A stretch of 41,724 nucleotides of DNA. Source: Streptosporangiaceae bacterium (lineage in GTDB: Bacteria > Actinomycetota > Actinomycetes > Streptosporangiales > Streptosporangiaceae). How positions within the stretch are numbered: the stretch's first letter is position 1; each line of letters opens with the position of its first letter. The stretch spans positions 1-41,724 of the forward strand of contig JAICYD010000059.1 in assembly GCA_025934375.1 (NCBI GenBank). Reading direction: 5' to 3'. The position numbers and the translations under genes are program-made. Below are positions 15,702 through 23,971 of the stretch, piece by piece. Under the pieces are notes generated by a model that was not told the DNA's origin, did not search any database, and saw nothing but the letters and a program-made list of their open reading frames with translations.

Positions 15702-16838
15702 ATGGGCAACAAGAACTACAGCGCCGTAGCCGCGCTCATCGCCTCGGGAGTCGCCTGGGGCACCTCCGTCCCGCTGTCCAAGGTCGCGCTGGGCTGGCTG
15801 GCGCCGGGCTGGCTGACCGTCGTGCGGTTCGGGCTGGCCGCGGTCGTCCTGTTGATCATCGCCGCGCGCTCGGGAACGCTGCGCGGCTCGCTGGCGCTGC
15901 CCGTCCTCGCCTCCGGAGCGATCGGCTACGGCTGCTCCGTCGCGGTGCAGAACGTCGGGGTCGCGCGCACTAGCGTCACCCACGCGGCCCTGATCATCGG
16001 GGGCACGCCGATCCTGGTGGCGGTCATCGCGGCGCTGTGGCACCACGCGATCGCGCGCCCGGTCGCGTGGGCGGGGTTCACGCTGTCCCTCGGCGGGGTC
16101 GCGCTCATCGCCGGCAGCCACGGGAACGGGGCGACCCCCGCCGGTGACCTGCTCGTCCTGGTCGCGGTGCTCGTGTCGGCGTCGGTCACGGTGGCGCAGG
16201 GGCGCCTGCTGAAGGGACGGGACCCGATCGCGCTGACCGCCGTGCAGTTCCTCGGCGCCACTATCGTGGCCCTGCCCTTCGCGGCCACCGAGGGCCTCCC
16301 GGCGGCGCACCCCGGGACCGGGGCGGTCGCGGCCGCGCTGGGCCTGACGGTCGCGGGGACACTGATTCCGTTCAGCTTGTTCGCCTTCGGCCAAAAGCGG
16401 GTGCCCGCCGAGGTCGCCGGGGCGTTCCTCAACCTGGAGCCGCTGATCGGCGCGGTCCTCGGGATCATCGCCTTCGGCGACCCGGCCGGGCTGCGCCAGC
16501 TCGGCGGGGGCACCGCGATCGTGGCCGGCATCGCGCTGAGCAGCCTGCCGTTGCTGGCCCTGCGCCCGCGCGCGATCACGCCCTCGAGCGCCCCGGCGCC
16601 GGCCGCCGAGCGGGCCGCCCCGGCCGGGCGGGCGCTCGCGGTGACCGCCGCGCGCCGACAGGCCGTCGCCGCCGAGCGCCCGCTGACCGAGGCCGCCGTC
16701 TGCGCGGGCGCCACGGTCGTGCGCCTGCAGAGGCTTCGTCCCGGCCCGCCTCCGCTCGCCGCCGCCACCCTGCTCGCCGACCACGCCCCGTGCGCCGACA
16801 CTGCCCCCGTCGAGGAGACCCTGGCCCGCGCCGCCTGA
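15702..16838 (+). CDS. EamA/DMT-family exporter with a long C-terminal tail
   Basis: 378 residues. The first 290 or so form the ten-helix drug/metabolite transporter with two EamA halves: the first has VAWGTSVPLSKVALGWLAPG, the second has LTVAGTLIPFSLFAFGQKRV and the terminal LEPLIGAVLGIIAFGD. After the last helix (about residue 290) comes an 85-residue cytosolic Ala/Arg/Pro-rich tail that is not part of the family fold. Likely exports amino acids or related small metabolites under the divergent Lrp-type regulator. There is no ribosome site before the ATG. Confidence 0.85.
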   Translation: MGNKNYSAVAALIASGVAWGTSVPLSKVALGWLAPGWLTVVRFGLAAVVLLIIAARSGTLRGSLALPVLASGAIGYGCSVAVQNVGVARTSVTHAALIIGGTPILVAVIAALWHHAIARPVAWAGFTLSLGGVALIAGSHGNGATPAGDLLVLVAVLVSASVTVAQGRLLKGRDPIALTAVQFLGATIVALPFAATEGLPAAHPGTGAVAAALGLTVAGTLIPFSLFAFGQKRVPAEVAGAFLNLEPLIGAVLGIIAFGDPAGLRQLGGGTAIVAGIALSSLPLLALRPRAITPSSAPAPAAERAAPAGRALAVTAARRQAVAAERPLTEAAVCAGATVVRLQRLRPGPPPLAAATLLADHAPCADTAPVEETLARAA

Positions 16839-16927
16839 CAACAGCAAGATGCGAGTCGGCCGGGGGGCAGTGGCTCCGTGGAGCTGGGTGCGCGATCCGC
16901 GTGATAACAGCAAGAGGCGCGGAGCGC

Positions 16928-16958
16928 TTGACTCTCCTGTTACGGGAGGGCCGAGGCT
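16928..16958 (+). promoter_or_regulatory. MerR-type promoter with 19-bp spacer
   Basis: TTGACT (16928-16933), a 19-base spacer, then GAGGCT (16953-16958). Inside the spacer a near-perfect dyad CTCCTG-TTA-CGGGAG is centred at 16941. An overlong 19-bp spacer with a central dyad is the hallmark of promoters untwisted by MerR-family activators, and a MerR gene follows in the operon. The expected start point falls at or next to the A of the MFS ATG (16965), implying a leaderless mRNA. Confidence 0.75.
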
Positions 16959-16964
16959 CGGGTC

Positions 16965-18425
16965 ATGACAGTGACCAGCCAGCAGGCCCCGGCGCGCCCG
17001 AGTCGCGCGACACGGGCTAGCCTCGCGAAGTGGGCGCCGCTCGCGGTGCTCTTGTGCGCGACGTTCATGTACGTCCTGGACTTCTTCGTCGTCAACGTCG
17101 CGCTGCCCGACATTCAGCGGAGCCTGGGCGCGGGCAGCGCGGCCATCGAGTGGGTCGTGGCCGGGTACGCCCTGACCAGCGCCTCGCTCCTGGTCACCGG
17201 GGGCAGGCTGGGAGACCACTACGGCCGGCGCCGCTTTTTCGCCATCGGGGTCGCGATCTTCGTGGCCACCTCGGCGCTGTGCGCGCTCGCGCCCGACGCC
17301 GGGTTCCTGATCGCCGCGCGGCTGGGCCAGGGGATCGGCGCGGCCATCATGTCGCCCAACGTCTTGTCCATCCTTGGTGTCACCTACGCCGGGCGGGACC
17401 GCATCCGGGCGATCACCGCCTACGGGATCACCATGGGGCTGGCCGCCGCGGGCGGGCAGCTGCTCGGCGGGCTCTTGATCGGCGCGAACGTGGCCGGCCT
17501 GGGCTGGCGGGTGATCTTCTGGGTCAACGTGCCAGTCGGGGTGGCCGCGCTGGCGCTGGTCCGCAGGCTGGTTCCCGAGTCCCGGGCCGCCCGCGGCGGG
17601 CGCCTGGACCTGACCGGCGTGGCGCTGCTGACGGCGGCGCTGGTCGCCATCATCCTTCCGTTGCTGGATGGCCGTCAGGAGGGCTGGCCGGCCTGGGCGT
17701 GGGGCTGCCTGGCGGCGGGCCCGCTGCTGCTGGCCGCCTTCGCCGGCTGGCTGCGGCTGGCCAGGCGGCGCGGCGGCCAGCCGCTGCTCGACCCGGCGAT
17801 CTTCGCGGTCCGCGCGTTGCGCGCCGGGCTGGCCGTGCAGGTGCTGTTCTGGTGCCAGCAGGCGGCAGGCTACCTGGTCCTCGCGCTGTACCTGCAGCAG
17901 GGCCGGGGCCTGAGCCCGGTGGCCTCCGGCGGGGTGTTCTCCGTGCTGGCGGCCGGCTACCTGCTCACCTCGTTTCCGGCGCCCGCGCTCACCGTGCGGT
18001 TCGGCCGGGGCGTGGTCACCGCCGGGAGCCTGGTCGGCGCCCTCGGCAACGGCCTGCTGCTGCTGGCCGTCTGGCACTGGGGGACCGGCGGCCCGCTGCT
18101 GGCCGTCATGCCGGGACTGCTGCTGCTGGGCGCGGGACAGGGACTGTGCCTGACGCCGCTCACCACCACCGTGCTGTCGCAGGCCAGCCCGGCCACCGCC
18201 GGGTCGGTGTCCGGGGCGCTGTCCACCGCCCAGCAGGTCGGCAACGCCATCGGCGTCGCCGTCACCGGGGTCATCTTCTACGGCCTGGCCGGGCAGGGCA
18301 TGCGGATCGCGTTCGGCTGGAGCGTCGCCGAGATGGGGGCGCTGCTGCTGGCGGTGGCCGCGCTCACCCTCATCCTGCCCCGGCGCCAGCCGCGCCGGCG
18401 GGCCCGGGACAGCGCGGAAGGCTGA
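16965..18425 (+). CDS. MFS drug exporter, DHA2 (EmrB/QacA) family
   Basis: A 486-residue multi-helix proton-coupled exporter. Diagnostic pieces: helix 1 with FMYVLDFFVVNVALPDI, the motif A loop GGRLGDHYGRRRFFAIG between helices 2 and 3, and motif C in helix 5 (AITAYGITMGLAAAGGQLLG). The length fits the 14-helix group. It is transcribed from the MerR-type promoter directly before the ATG and followed 10 bp later by the merR gene. It likely expels the cationic or lipophilic compound that the regulator senses. Confidence 0.9.
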   Translation: MTVTSQQAPARPSRATRASLAKWAPLAVLLCATFMYVLDFFVVNVALPDIQRSLGAGSAAIEWVVAGYALTSASLLVTGGRLGDHYGRRRFFAIGVAIFVATSALCALAPDAGFLIAARLGQGIGAAIMSPNVLSILGVTYAGRDRIRAITAYGITMGLAAAGGQLLGGLLIGANVAGLGWRVIFWVNVPVGVAALALVRRLVPESRAARGGRLDLTGVALLTAALVAIILPLLDGRQEGWPAWAWGCLAAGPLLLAAFAGWLRLARRRGGQPLLDPAIFAVRALRAGLAVQVLFWCQQAAGYLVLALYLQQGRGLSPVASGGVFSVLAAGYLLTSFPAPALTVRFGRGVVTAGSLVGALGNGLLLLAVWHWGTGGPLLAVMPGLLLLGAGQGLCLTPLTTTVLSQASPATAGSVSGALSTAQQVGNAIGVAVTGVIFYGLAGQGMRIAFGWSVAEMGALLLAVAALTLILPRRQPRRRARDSAEG

Positions 18426-18435
18426 TACTCAGATC

Positions 18436-19260
18436 ATGGCAACCCTGCTGACCATCGGCGACTTCTCGCGGATGACCCACCTGAGCGTGAAGGCACTGCG
18501 GCACTACCACGACGTGGGCGTGCTGGAGCCTGCCGCCATCGACCCGTTCACCGGCTACCGGTCCTACGACGCCGGCCAGGTCCCCGCCGCCCAGGTCATC
18601 CGGCGGCTCCGGGACCTGGGGATGCCGCTGGACGGGATCCGGACGGTGCTGACCGCCCCGGACGTGGAGGCGCGCAACGCGCAGATCGCCGGGCACCTGG
18701 CCCGGATGGAGCGCCAGCTCGCCCAAACCCAGGCGTCGGTCGCCTCGCTGCGGGCACTGCTGTCCGTCCCGGCCCCGCACACCCCGGTGGACTACCGGAC
18801 GATCCCGCCGGTGACCGCGCTGGCGATCACCGAGATGGTGACGGCCGAGGGCTTCATGGAGTGGGTGACGGGGGTGCTGGACGAGCTGGCGGGCGCGCTG
18901 GCGGCGACGGGGACGGAGCGCTCAGCCCCGTTCGGCGCCCTCTACCCGGGCGACTTCTTCGAGCAGGAGCGGGCCGAGGTCACCTTCTTCGCGCCCGTCA
19001 CCGTGCCCGTCGCGGTGCCCCCGGCCGGGCGGGCGCGCCTGGCCGAGATCCCGGCGGTGGACGCGGCCGTCGCGGTGCACCAGGGCAGCATGGACGACAT
19101 TGACCGCACGTACGCCGCTTTGGGCACCGCGGTGGCCGAGCGCGCGATCGGCGTCGACGGCCCGATCCGCGAGTACTACCTCATCAGCTTCCTGGACGCT
19201 GAGGACGAGGCCGGGTACCGGACGGAGGTCTGCTGGCCGGTCTTCCGCACCATCACCTGA
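18436..19260 (+). CDS. MerR-family regulator with GyrI-like effector domain (BmrR type)
   Basis: 274 residues. The N-terminal winged helix-turn-helix reads LLTIGDFSRMTHLSVKALRH, then YHDVGVLEPA. A coiled-coil helix spans about residues 75-115 (RMERQLAQTQASVASLRALL). The C-terminal domain from about residue 125 looks like the GyrI/BmrR multidrug-binding fold (TFFAPVTVPVAVPPAGRARL; a late EYYLISFLDAED). It is cotranscribed with the MFS exporter. The 19-bp-spacer promoter upstream of the exporter is the obvious target, giving drug-inducible positive control of the exporter and of itself. Confidence 0.88.
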   Translation: MATLLTIGDFSRMTHLSVKALRHYHDVGVLEPAAIDPFTGYRSYDAGQVPAAQVIRRLRDLGMPLDGIRTVLTAPDVEARNAQIAGHLARMERQLAQTQASVASLRALLSVPAPHTPVDYRTIPPVTALAITEMVTAEGFMEWVTGVLDELAGALAATGTERSAPFGALYPGDFFEQERAEVTFFAPVTVPVAVPPAGRARLAEIPAVDAAVAVHQGSMDDIDRTYAALGTAVAERAIGVDGPIREYYLISFLDAEDEAGYRTEVCWPVFRTIT

Positions 19261-19308
19261 ATTCCGGTAAAGGCGCATAATCCGCGGCACGGGGGAAGTC
19301 TTAACGGC

Positions 19309-19590
19309 ATGCTTACTTTCATCATCGTGCTAATCATCGTCGGTCTCATCAGCGGCGCGATCGCGCGCCTGCTGATGCCGGGGCGGGACCCGATCGGGAT
19401 CTTCGGCACCATCGTGCTCGGTATCGTCGGCTCGTTCGTCGGCGGGTTCCTGCAGAACCTCATCCAGTACCACACGATGAGCATTCACAGCTTCCACACC
19501 GTCGGGATCATCGGGTCGATCATCGGCGCCTGGGTGCTGCTGCTCATCCTGCGCATCGCCCACCTGGAGCCTGGCCGCCGCCGCTACTGA
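19309..19590 (+). CDS. GlsB/YeaQ/YmgE-family small membrane protein
   Basis: A 93-residue integral membrane protein with three hydrophobic helices: MLTFIIVLIIVGLISGAIA, IFGTIVLGIVGSFVGGFL and VGIIGSIIGAWVLLLILRI. The motif A-R-L-L-M-P-G-R-D-P after helix 1 is the family signature. Members are stress-associated in many bacteria, but no biochemical activity is established. It lies between merR and pgm with its own upstream gap (a CATAAT-like -10 at 19276-19281). Confidence 0.88.
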   Translation: MLTFIIVLIIVGLISGAIARLLMPGRDPIGIFGTIVLGIVGSFVGGFLQNLIQYHTMSIHSFHTVGIIGSIIGAWVLLLILRIAHLEPGRRRY

Positions 19591-19614
19591 TCCGGGGTAT
19601 GCCAGTATGGCGTT

Positions 19615-21315
19615 ATGGCCGATCCGCGCGCGGGGCAGCCCGCTGCTCCCAGTGACCTGGTGAACGTCGCCAAGCTGGTCACCGCGTACTACACGGTGCA
19701 TCCCGAGCCCGCCGACATCGGGCAGCGCGTCTCGTTCGGGACCTCCGGGCACCGCGGGTCGGCGTTCACCGCGACGTTCAACGAGGACCACATCCTGGCC
19801 ATCACCCAGGCTATCTGCGACTACCGGGCCCGCCATGGCATCGGCGGGCCGCTGTACCTGGGGGCCGACACGCACGCGCTCGCCGAGCCGGCCCAGGCCA
19901 CCGCGCTGGAGGTGCTCGCGGCCAACGGGGTCCGGGTGCTGGTGGACGCCCGCGGCGGGTACACGCCCACCCCGGCGGTGTCCCGGGCGATCCTGGCTCA
20001 CAACGCCGATGGCGGTGCCTCGGCTGGTGGTATCTCGGCTAGCGGTGCCTCGGCTAGCGGGAACCCGGGCGGCCCCGCGGGGCAGGCCGACGGCATCGTG
20101 ATCACGCCGTCGCACAACCCGCCAGCGGACGGTGGCTTCAAGTACAACCCGCCCGACGGCGGGCCGGCCGGGACCGAGGTCACCCGCGAAATCCAAGACC
20201 GGGCGAACGGCCTGCTCAGCGACGGATTGCAGGGCGTGCGCCGGATACCGTACGCGCGGGCGGCGGCGGCCGACACGACCGGGCCCTTTGACTTCCTCGG
20301 CAGCTACGTGGCGGCCCTGGACCGCGTGGTCGACATGGCCGCCATCCGGGCCGCCGGGATCCGCATCGGCGCGGACCCGCTCGGCGGGGCGAGCGTCGGC
20401 TACTGGGGCGAGATCGGTGAGCACTACAACCTCGACCTCACCGTGGTCAACACCGAGGTGGACCCGACGTTCCGGTTCATGACCCTGGACTGGGACGGCA
20501 AGATCCGGATGGACTGCTCATCGCCGTACGCGATGGCCAGCCTGATCCGCCGCCAGCACGACTTCGCGATCGCCACCGGCAACGACACCGACTCCGACCG
20601 GCACGGCATCGTCACGCCGGACGCCGGGCTGCTCAACCCCAACCATTACCTCGCGGTCGCCATCGACTACCTGTACCGGCACCGCGGCGGCTGGCCGGCC
20701 GCCGCGGCCGTCGGCAAGACGCTGGTCAGCTCCTCGATGATCGACCGGGTCGCGGCGGACCTCGGCCGGCCGCTGCTGGAGGTGCCAGTCGGGTTCAAGT
20801 GGTTCGTGCCCGGCCTGCTGGACGGCTCGGTGGCCTTCGGCGGCGAGGAAAGCGCGGGCGCGTCGTTCCTGCAGCGAGATGGCTCAGCGTGGACCACCGA
20901 CAAGGACGGCATCATCCTCGCGCTACTGGCCTCGGAGATCACGGCGGTCACCGGGCAAACGCCATCGCAACTGTACGCGGGCCTTACCCGGCGCCACGGG
21001 ATCCCGGCCTACGCCCGCGTCGACACGCCCGCCACCCGGGAGCAGAAGGCGGCGCTGGGGAAGCTGTCACCCGAGCAAGTGCCAGCCAGCGAGCTGGCCG
21101 GGGAGAAGATCGTGGCGGCGCTGACCACCGCGCCCGGCAACGGCGCGCCGGTCGGCGGCCTGAAGGTGGTCACCGAGTCCGGCTGGTTCGCCGCCCGCCC
21201 GTCCGGAACCGAGGACATCTACAAGCTCTACGCCGAGTCATTCCGCGGCCCGGACCACCTCGCCGCCATCCAGCAGGAGGCGCGCGCCATCATCGCTGAG
21301 GCGATTGGCGGCTGA
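19615..21315 (+). CDS. pgm: Phosphoglucomutase (alpha-D-glucose phosphate-specific)
   Basis: A 566-residue Pgm that interconverts glucose 1-phosphate and glucose 6-phosphate in glycogen/trehalose and sugar-nucleotide metabolism. All four functional loops are present: the phosphoserine loop ITPSHNPPADGGFKYNPP (about residue 165), the metal loop GNDTDSDRHGIV (about 322), the sugar loop FGGEESAGASF (about 405) and the phosphate-binding RPSGTEDIYKLYAESF near the C-terminus. Homologues of the E. coli type match along the whole length. A 20-residue Gly/Ala/Ser insert (about 137-157) just before the phosphoserine loop is built from a short repeated DNA unit and is unusual. Confidence 0.96.
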   Translation: MADPRAGQPAAPSDLVNVAKLVTAYYTVHPEPADIGQRVSFGTSGHRGSAFTATFNEDHILAITQAICDYRARHGIGGPLYLGADTHALAEPAQATALEVLAANGVRVLVDARGGYTPTPAVSRAILAHNADGGASAGGISASGASASGNPGGPAGQADGIVITPSHNPPADGGFKYNPPDGGPAGTEVTREIQDRANGLLSDGLQGVRRIPYARAAAADTTGPFDFLGSYVAALDRVVDMAAIRAAGIRIGADPLGGASVGYWGEIGEHYNLDLTVVNTEVDPTFRFMTLDWDGKIRMDCSSPYAMASLIRRQHDFAIATGNDTDSDRHGIVTPDAGLLNPNHYLAVAIDYLYRHRGGWPAAAAVGKTLVSSSMIDRVAADLGRPLLEVPVGFKWFVPGLLDGSVAFGGEESAGASFLQRDGSAWTTDKDGIILALLASEITAVTGQTPSQLYAGLTRRHGIPAYARVDTPATREQKAALGKLSPEQVPASELAGEKIVAALTTAPGNGAPVGGLKVVTESGWFAARPSGTEDIYKLYAESFRGPDHLAAIQQEARAIIAEAIGG

Positions 21316-21486
21316 GCGACCTGCGGCAGATCCGCCAGGGCCTTAACGGCGGGGCGTCGGCAATCGTTTGCGGCCGGCGAGATGTCGCTGCTGGCCCTGA
21401 ATTGGCGCTAGTTCTGGACTGCCCGGCGCGGAGCGCGGGCAGATCGCCGGGCCAGGGCCGACCGGTGCGACAGCCAGGAGAACACC

Positions 21487-21699
21487 GAGCCGGAACACGC
21501 CGCCGACCCGGCCGAGAAGATGGAAGCCAGCGATCCCGCCGAGCCGATCGACAAGATCGATCCCGCCGAGCCGATCGACAGGATCGACCCGGCCGAGCCG
21601 ATCGACAAGATCGACCCCGACGACCCGATCGACAGGATCGACCCCGACGACCCGATGCTCATCAGCGAGCCGGCGGAGCCGGCCGGCCGCGGCGAGTGA
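21487..21699 (+). CDS. Short acidic protein with DPxEPIDKI repeats (start unclear)
   Basis: The frame ending at the TGA at 21697-21699 encodes a strongly acidic protein with five 9-residue units (DPAEPIDKI, DPAEPIDRI, DPDDPIDRI) and the ending ISEPAEPAGRGE. I recall similar short Asp-Pro-Ile-Asp repeat proteins of unknown function in actinobacteria. The only in-frame ATG is 21520. However, an AGGAG at 21476-21480 stands six bases before codon 21487-21489, which is GAG where GTG might be expected, giving a natural start PEHAADPAEKME. It may therefore be a gene with a mutated start, or the product may begin at 21520. The repeat could be a disordered, charge-patterned linker. Confidence 0.4.
   Translation, partial: EPEHAADPAEKMEASDPAEPIDKIDPAEPIDRIDPAEPIDKIDPDDPIDRIDPDDPMLISEPAEPAGRGE
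21532..21666 (+). repeat. 27-bp tandem repeat, five units
   Basis: Units begin at 21532, 21559, 21586, 21613 and 21640 (the last diverges in its second half). The repeated core includes CCGATCGACAAGATCGA. The period of 27 is a multiple of three and keeps the DPxEPIDKI frame open. On the opposite strand the same repeat gives a GSxGSILSI pattern with no start signal, which I regard as a by-product. Confidence 0.85.
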
Positions 21700-21761
21700 T
21701 GCGCGTTCCCCATGCCACGATTCTTCCACCACGGTGGCACGGCTCAAGCGTCAGGAGACAA

Positions 21762-22091
21762 TGAGACCCGTGGGGGAGCAGGAGCTGTTCACGCTGGCGG
21801 TCGCGATCGCCATCGTGATGATCGTCGGCTGGAACTGCGGACGGTCGCCGCGCACCTGCCCGGCCGCTACTCGGCGGCGTGGCTGGCGGGCGCGGCCGCC
21901 GCGGTGGTCGCCGCGGTCATCGTGATCCGGCTGGCCTGGGAGCTGGTCGTCTCGCCGCTGGCCAAGTTCCTGCCCGGCCGGCACGTCGCGTACGTGCGCA
22001 ACTGGACCGGGTGCGGGCCGCGCTCAGCGATTCCGGCGGCGATGGCGACGGTGGCGGGGAGGGGCAGGAGGGCGGCCGCCGGCACCTGTGA
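21762..22091 (+). pseudogene. Possible small membrane-protein gene, frameshifted
   Basis: From ATG 21762 (AGGAG three bases upstream) the frame reads MRPVGEQELFTLAVAIAIVM, then IVGWN, a plausible first helix, then turns into arginine-rich nonsense. In the next frame a natural continuation appears: ELRTVAAHLPGRYSAAWLAG followed by a second helix AAAAVVAAVIVIRLAWELVV and LAKFLPGRHVAYVRN. One missing G near 21830 would join them. A second shift near 22005 may lead to a hydrophilic tail ending GGRRHL at 22091. This could be decay or homopolymer sequencing error. The following stretch to 22350 shows no gene. Confidence 0.35.
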
Positions 22092-22350
22092 GCGCCCAGC
22101 TGGCGGGTTCTCCATGCCTGGTCGGTGGCCCCGGCGCCCGGCGGCGGCACGACCTTCTCAGCTGCAGGCGGGAGCGGCGGAACGCGAGTTCAACCACGCG
22201 GATGGCGGCGAACGCGGCGCAATGCCCCGGGATGTCGCAATTATTGCTGGAAATCGCCCGGGGCCGAAAACTCATGGTTGCGGCTGCTTGAACCCAGGGG
22301 GACGCGGGAGCAAGCTACGGGTAGCACACTGCCATCCCGGAGGAATGCCA

Positions 22351-23886
22351 ATGCCGGCTCGCTCTCATCCACGCCGCTTCATCGTCGCGCTCGTTACCGG
22401 CAGCCTCGTGCTCCTAGGGTCGCTGGTCGGCGGGTCCGGGGCGGCCCGGGCCGCCGGGATGGCGTTCAGCCCCGGTAGTTGCGTCACCACGCCAAGCGCT
22501 GTGGTCCCTGGCATTCAGGTCGCCGACCCGGCGTGCGAGTTCAACGGTGCGGCCTACGTCGCGCCGTTCACCCCGATCGCCAACGCCAGCGGCCAGCCGT
22601 CCCGGGTCTGGACGGGCGTCGCCAGCGATGGCGGTGCCTACCGGGTCGAGGTCCCGCCGCAGTGGAACGGGACCCTCGTGATGTTCGCCCACGGTTTCCG
22701 GGGCAACGGCACCGTGGTGTGGGTCGATGAGCCCCAGCTCCGCCAGTACTTCGTCGACAACGGGTTCGCCTGGGCCGCGTCGAGTTACGCGGTGAACGGA
22801 TACGATCCCGGCGACGGCGTGGTGGACACCCACGACCTGCTGAAGGCGTTCCCGTCGATCACCGGGCTGCGTACCCGGCAGGTGATCATGAGCGGCGTGT
22901 CGATGGGCGGCGAGATCACGACGGCCGAGATCGAGGCCTACAAGGGCGACTTCGCCGGCGCCATGCCCTACTGCGGCGTGCTGGCGGGCAGCAACCTGTT
23001 CGACTTCTTCCTGGGCGCCAACGTCACGGCGGCGGCCCTCACCGGGACGACGATCAGCTACCCGACGACGCTGGCGGCCGGGCAGGCGTACGCGCCCGCG
23101 TACCAGTCCACCGTCCAGACCGAGTTGCCCGCCCTCGGGATTACCCCCAACCCGGCCACTGGCGGGCAGACCTTTACCACCAGCCTGACCAGGACCGGGA
23201 CGCTGTGGGCGGACACCGTCGAGCAGCTGTCCGGCGGGACCCGTCCTGGTTTCGCCAGCGCCATCAGCTACTGGAACGGTTTCGGGTTCGCCCCGCTGAC
23301 CAAGATCCCGTTCCTGTTCGGCCTTTACCCCGGGACCAGTGGCGGCACCATCGGCTTCGCCAACGGGAGCGTGGCCGGCAACGAGCGCACGTTCTACACG
23401 TTCAGCGACAACCCGTTCGTCAACCTCCGGCAGGAGATCGCGCTCAACCGCGCCGTGCTGCGGGTCCCGGTCACGGCCACCTCCTCGGCCGACGCCCTGT
23501 CGCCCGCGGAGTTGCCGGTGATCCACGGCGACCCGGGCATCCCGGTGCTCTCGGTCCACGGAATCGGAGACCTGTTCGTTCCCTTCTCCATGGATCAGCA
23601 GTACGACGCCAAGATGGTGGCCCACGGCCAAGGCCGCCTGTTCGTGGGCCGGGCAATCCGCGAAGTCACGCACTGCGGTTACACGAACGCCGAGCTGACG
23701 TCCGCGTTCTCCGCCCTCGTGTCGTGGATCCACAGCGGGAAGCGGCCCGCTGGCGACGACATCCTCGATCCGCGGCGGGTCTCGTCACCGCTGTTCGGCT
23801 GCCGGTTCACCGACCCGGCGCCCGGTGCCCACCCTGAGTTCAAGGCCCCGGTCGCCTGCCCGCCGGGCGGCAGGAGGGCGAGGTGA
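22351..23886 (+). CDS. Secreted alpha/beta-hydrolase (serine hydrolase)
   Basis: A 511-residue exported protein. The signal peptide covers about residues 1-36: basic start PARSHPRR, hydrophobic FIVALVTGSLVLLGSLVGG, cleavage after ARA. The catalytic serine is in the nucleophile elbow IMSGVSMGGEITTA. The acid is probably Asp in SVHGIGDLFVPF, and the histidine is in REVTHCGYTNAE; an oxyanion-type LVMFAHGFRGNG lies near residue 110. Paired cysteines early and late suggest extracellular disulfides. I start at 22351 because CGGAGG precedes it by seven bases; a further ATG six bases earlier sits too close. The substrate is unknown (esterase or depolymerase-like). Confidence 0.85.
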   Translation: MPARSHPRRFIVALVTGSLVLLGSLVGGSGAARAAGMAFSPGSCVTTPSAVVPGIQVADPACEFNGAAYVAPFTPIANASGQPSRVWTGVASDGGAYRVEVPPQWNGTLVMFAHGFRGNGTVVWVDEPQLRQYFVDNGFAWAASSYAVNGYDPGDGVVDTHDLLKAFPSITGLRTRQVIMSGVSMGGEITTAEIEAYKGDFAGAMPYCGVLAGSNLFDFFLGANVTAAALTGTTISYPTTLAAGQAYAPAYQSTVQTELPALGITPNPATGGQTFTTSLTRTGTLWADTVEQLSGGTRPGFASAISYWNGFGFAPLTKIPFLFGLYPGTSGGTIGFANGSVAGNERTFYTFSDNPFVNLRQEIALNRAVLRVPVTATSSADALSPAELPVIHGDPGIPVLSVHGIGDLFVPFSMDQQYDAKMVAHGQGRLFVGRAIREVTHCGYTNAELTSAFSALVSWIHSGKRPAGDDILDPRRVSSPLFGCRFTDPAPGAHPEFKAPVACPPGGRRAR

Positions 23887-23971
23887 AAAGAATAATTCCA
23901 AATAGGTTACATGCCCGGGTTTACCGGATCCCTGCCGGTCGGCTCCGAACGGCGGTTTACACTCAAGTTCC

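Noticed and set aside
15660..18077. Open frame of about 800 codons on the minus strand opposite the DMT and MFS exporters
   Set aside because: Gln/Arg/Gly-rich nonsense composition, overlaps two clearly real transporters, and runs through a promoter with a MerR dyad.
21408..21740. Minus-strand GSxGSILSI repeat protein
   Set aside because: It is the antisense reading of the 27-bp repeat whose plus-strand frame (DPxEPIDKI) resembles known actinobacterial short proteins and has an AGGAG nearby.
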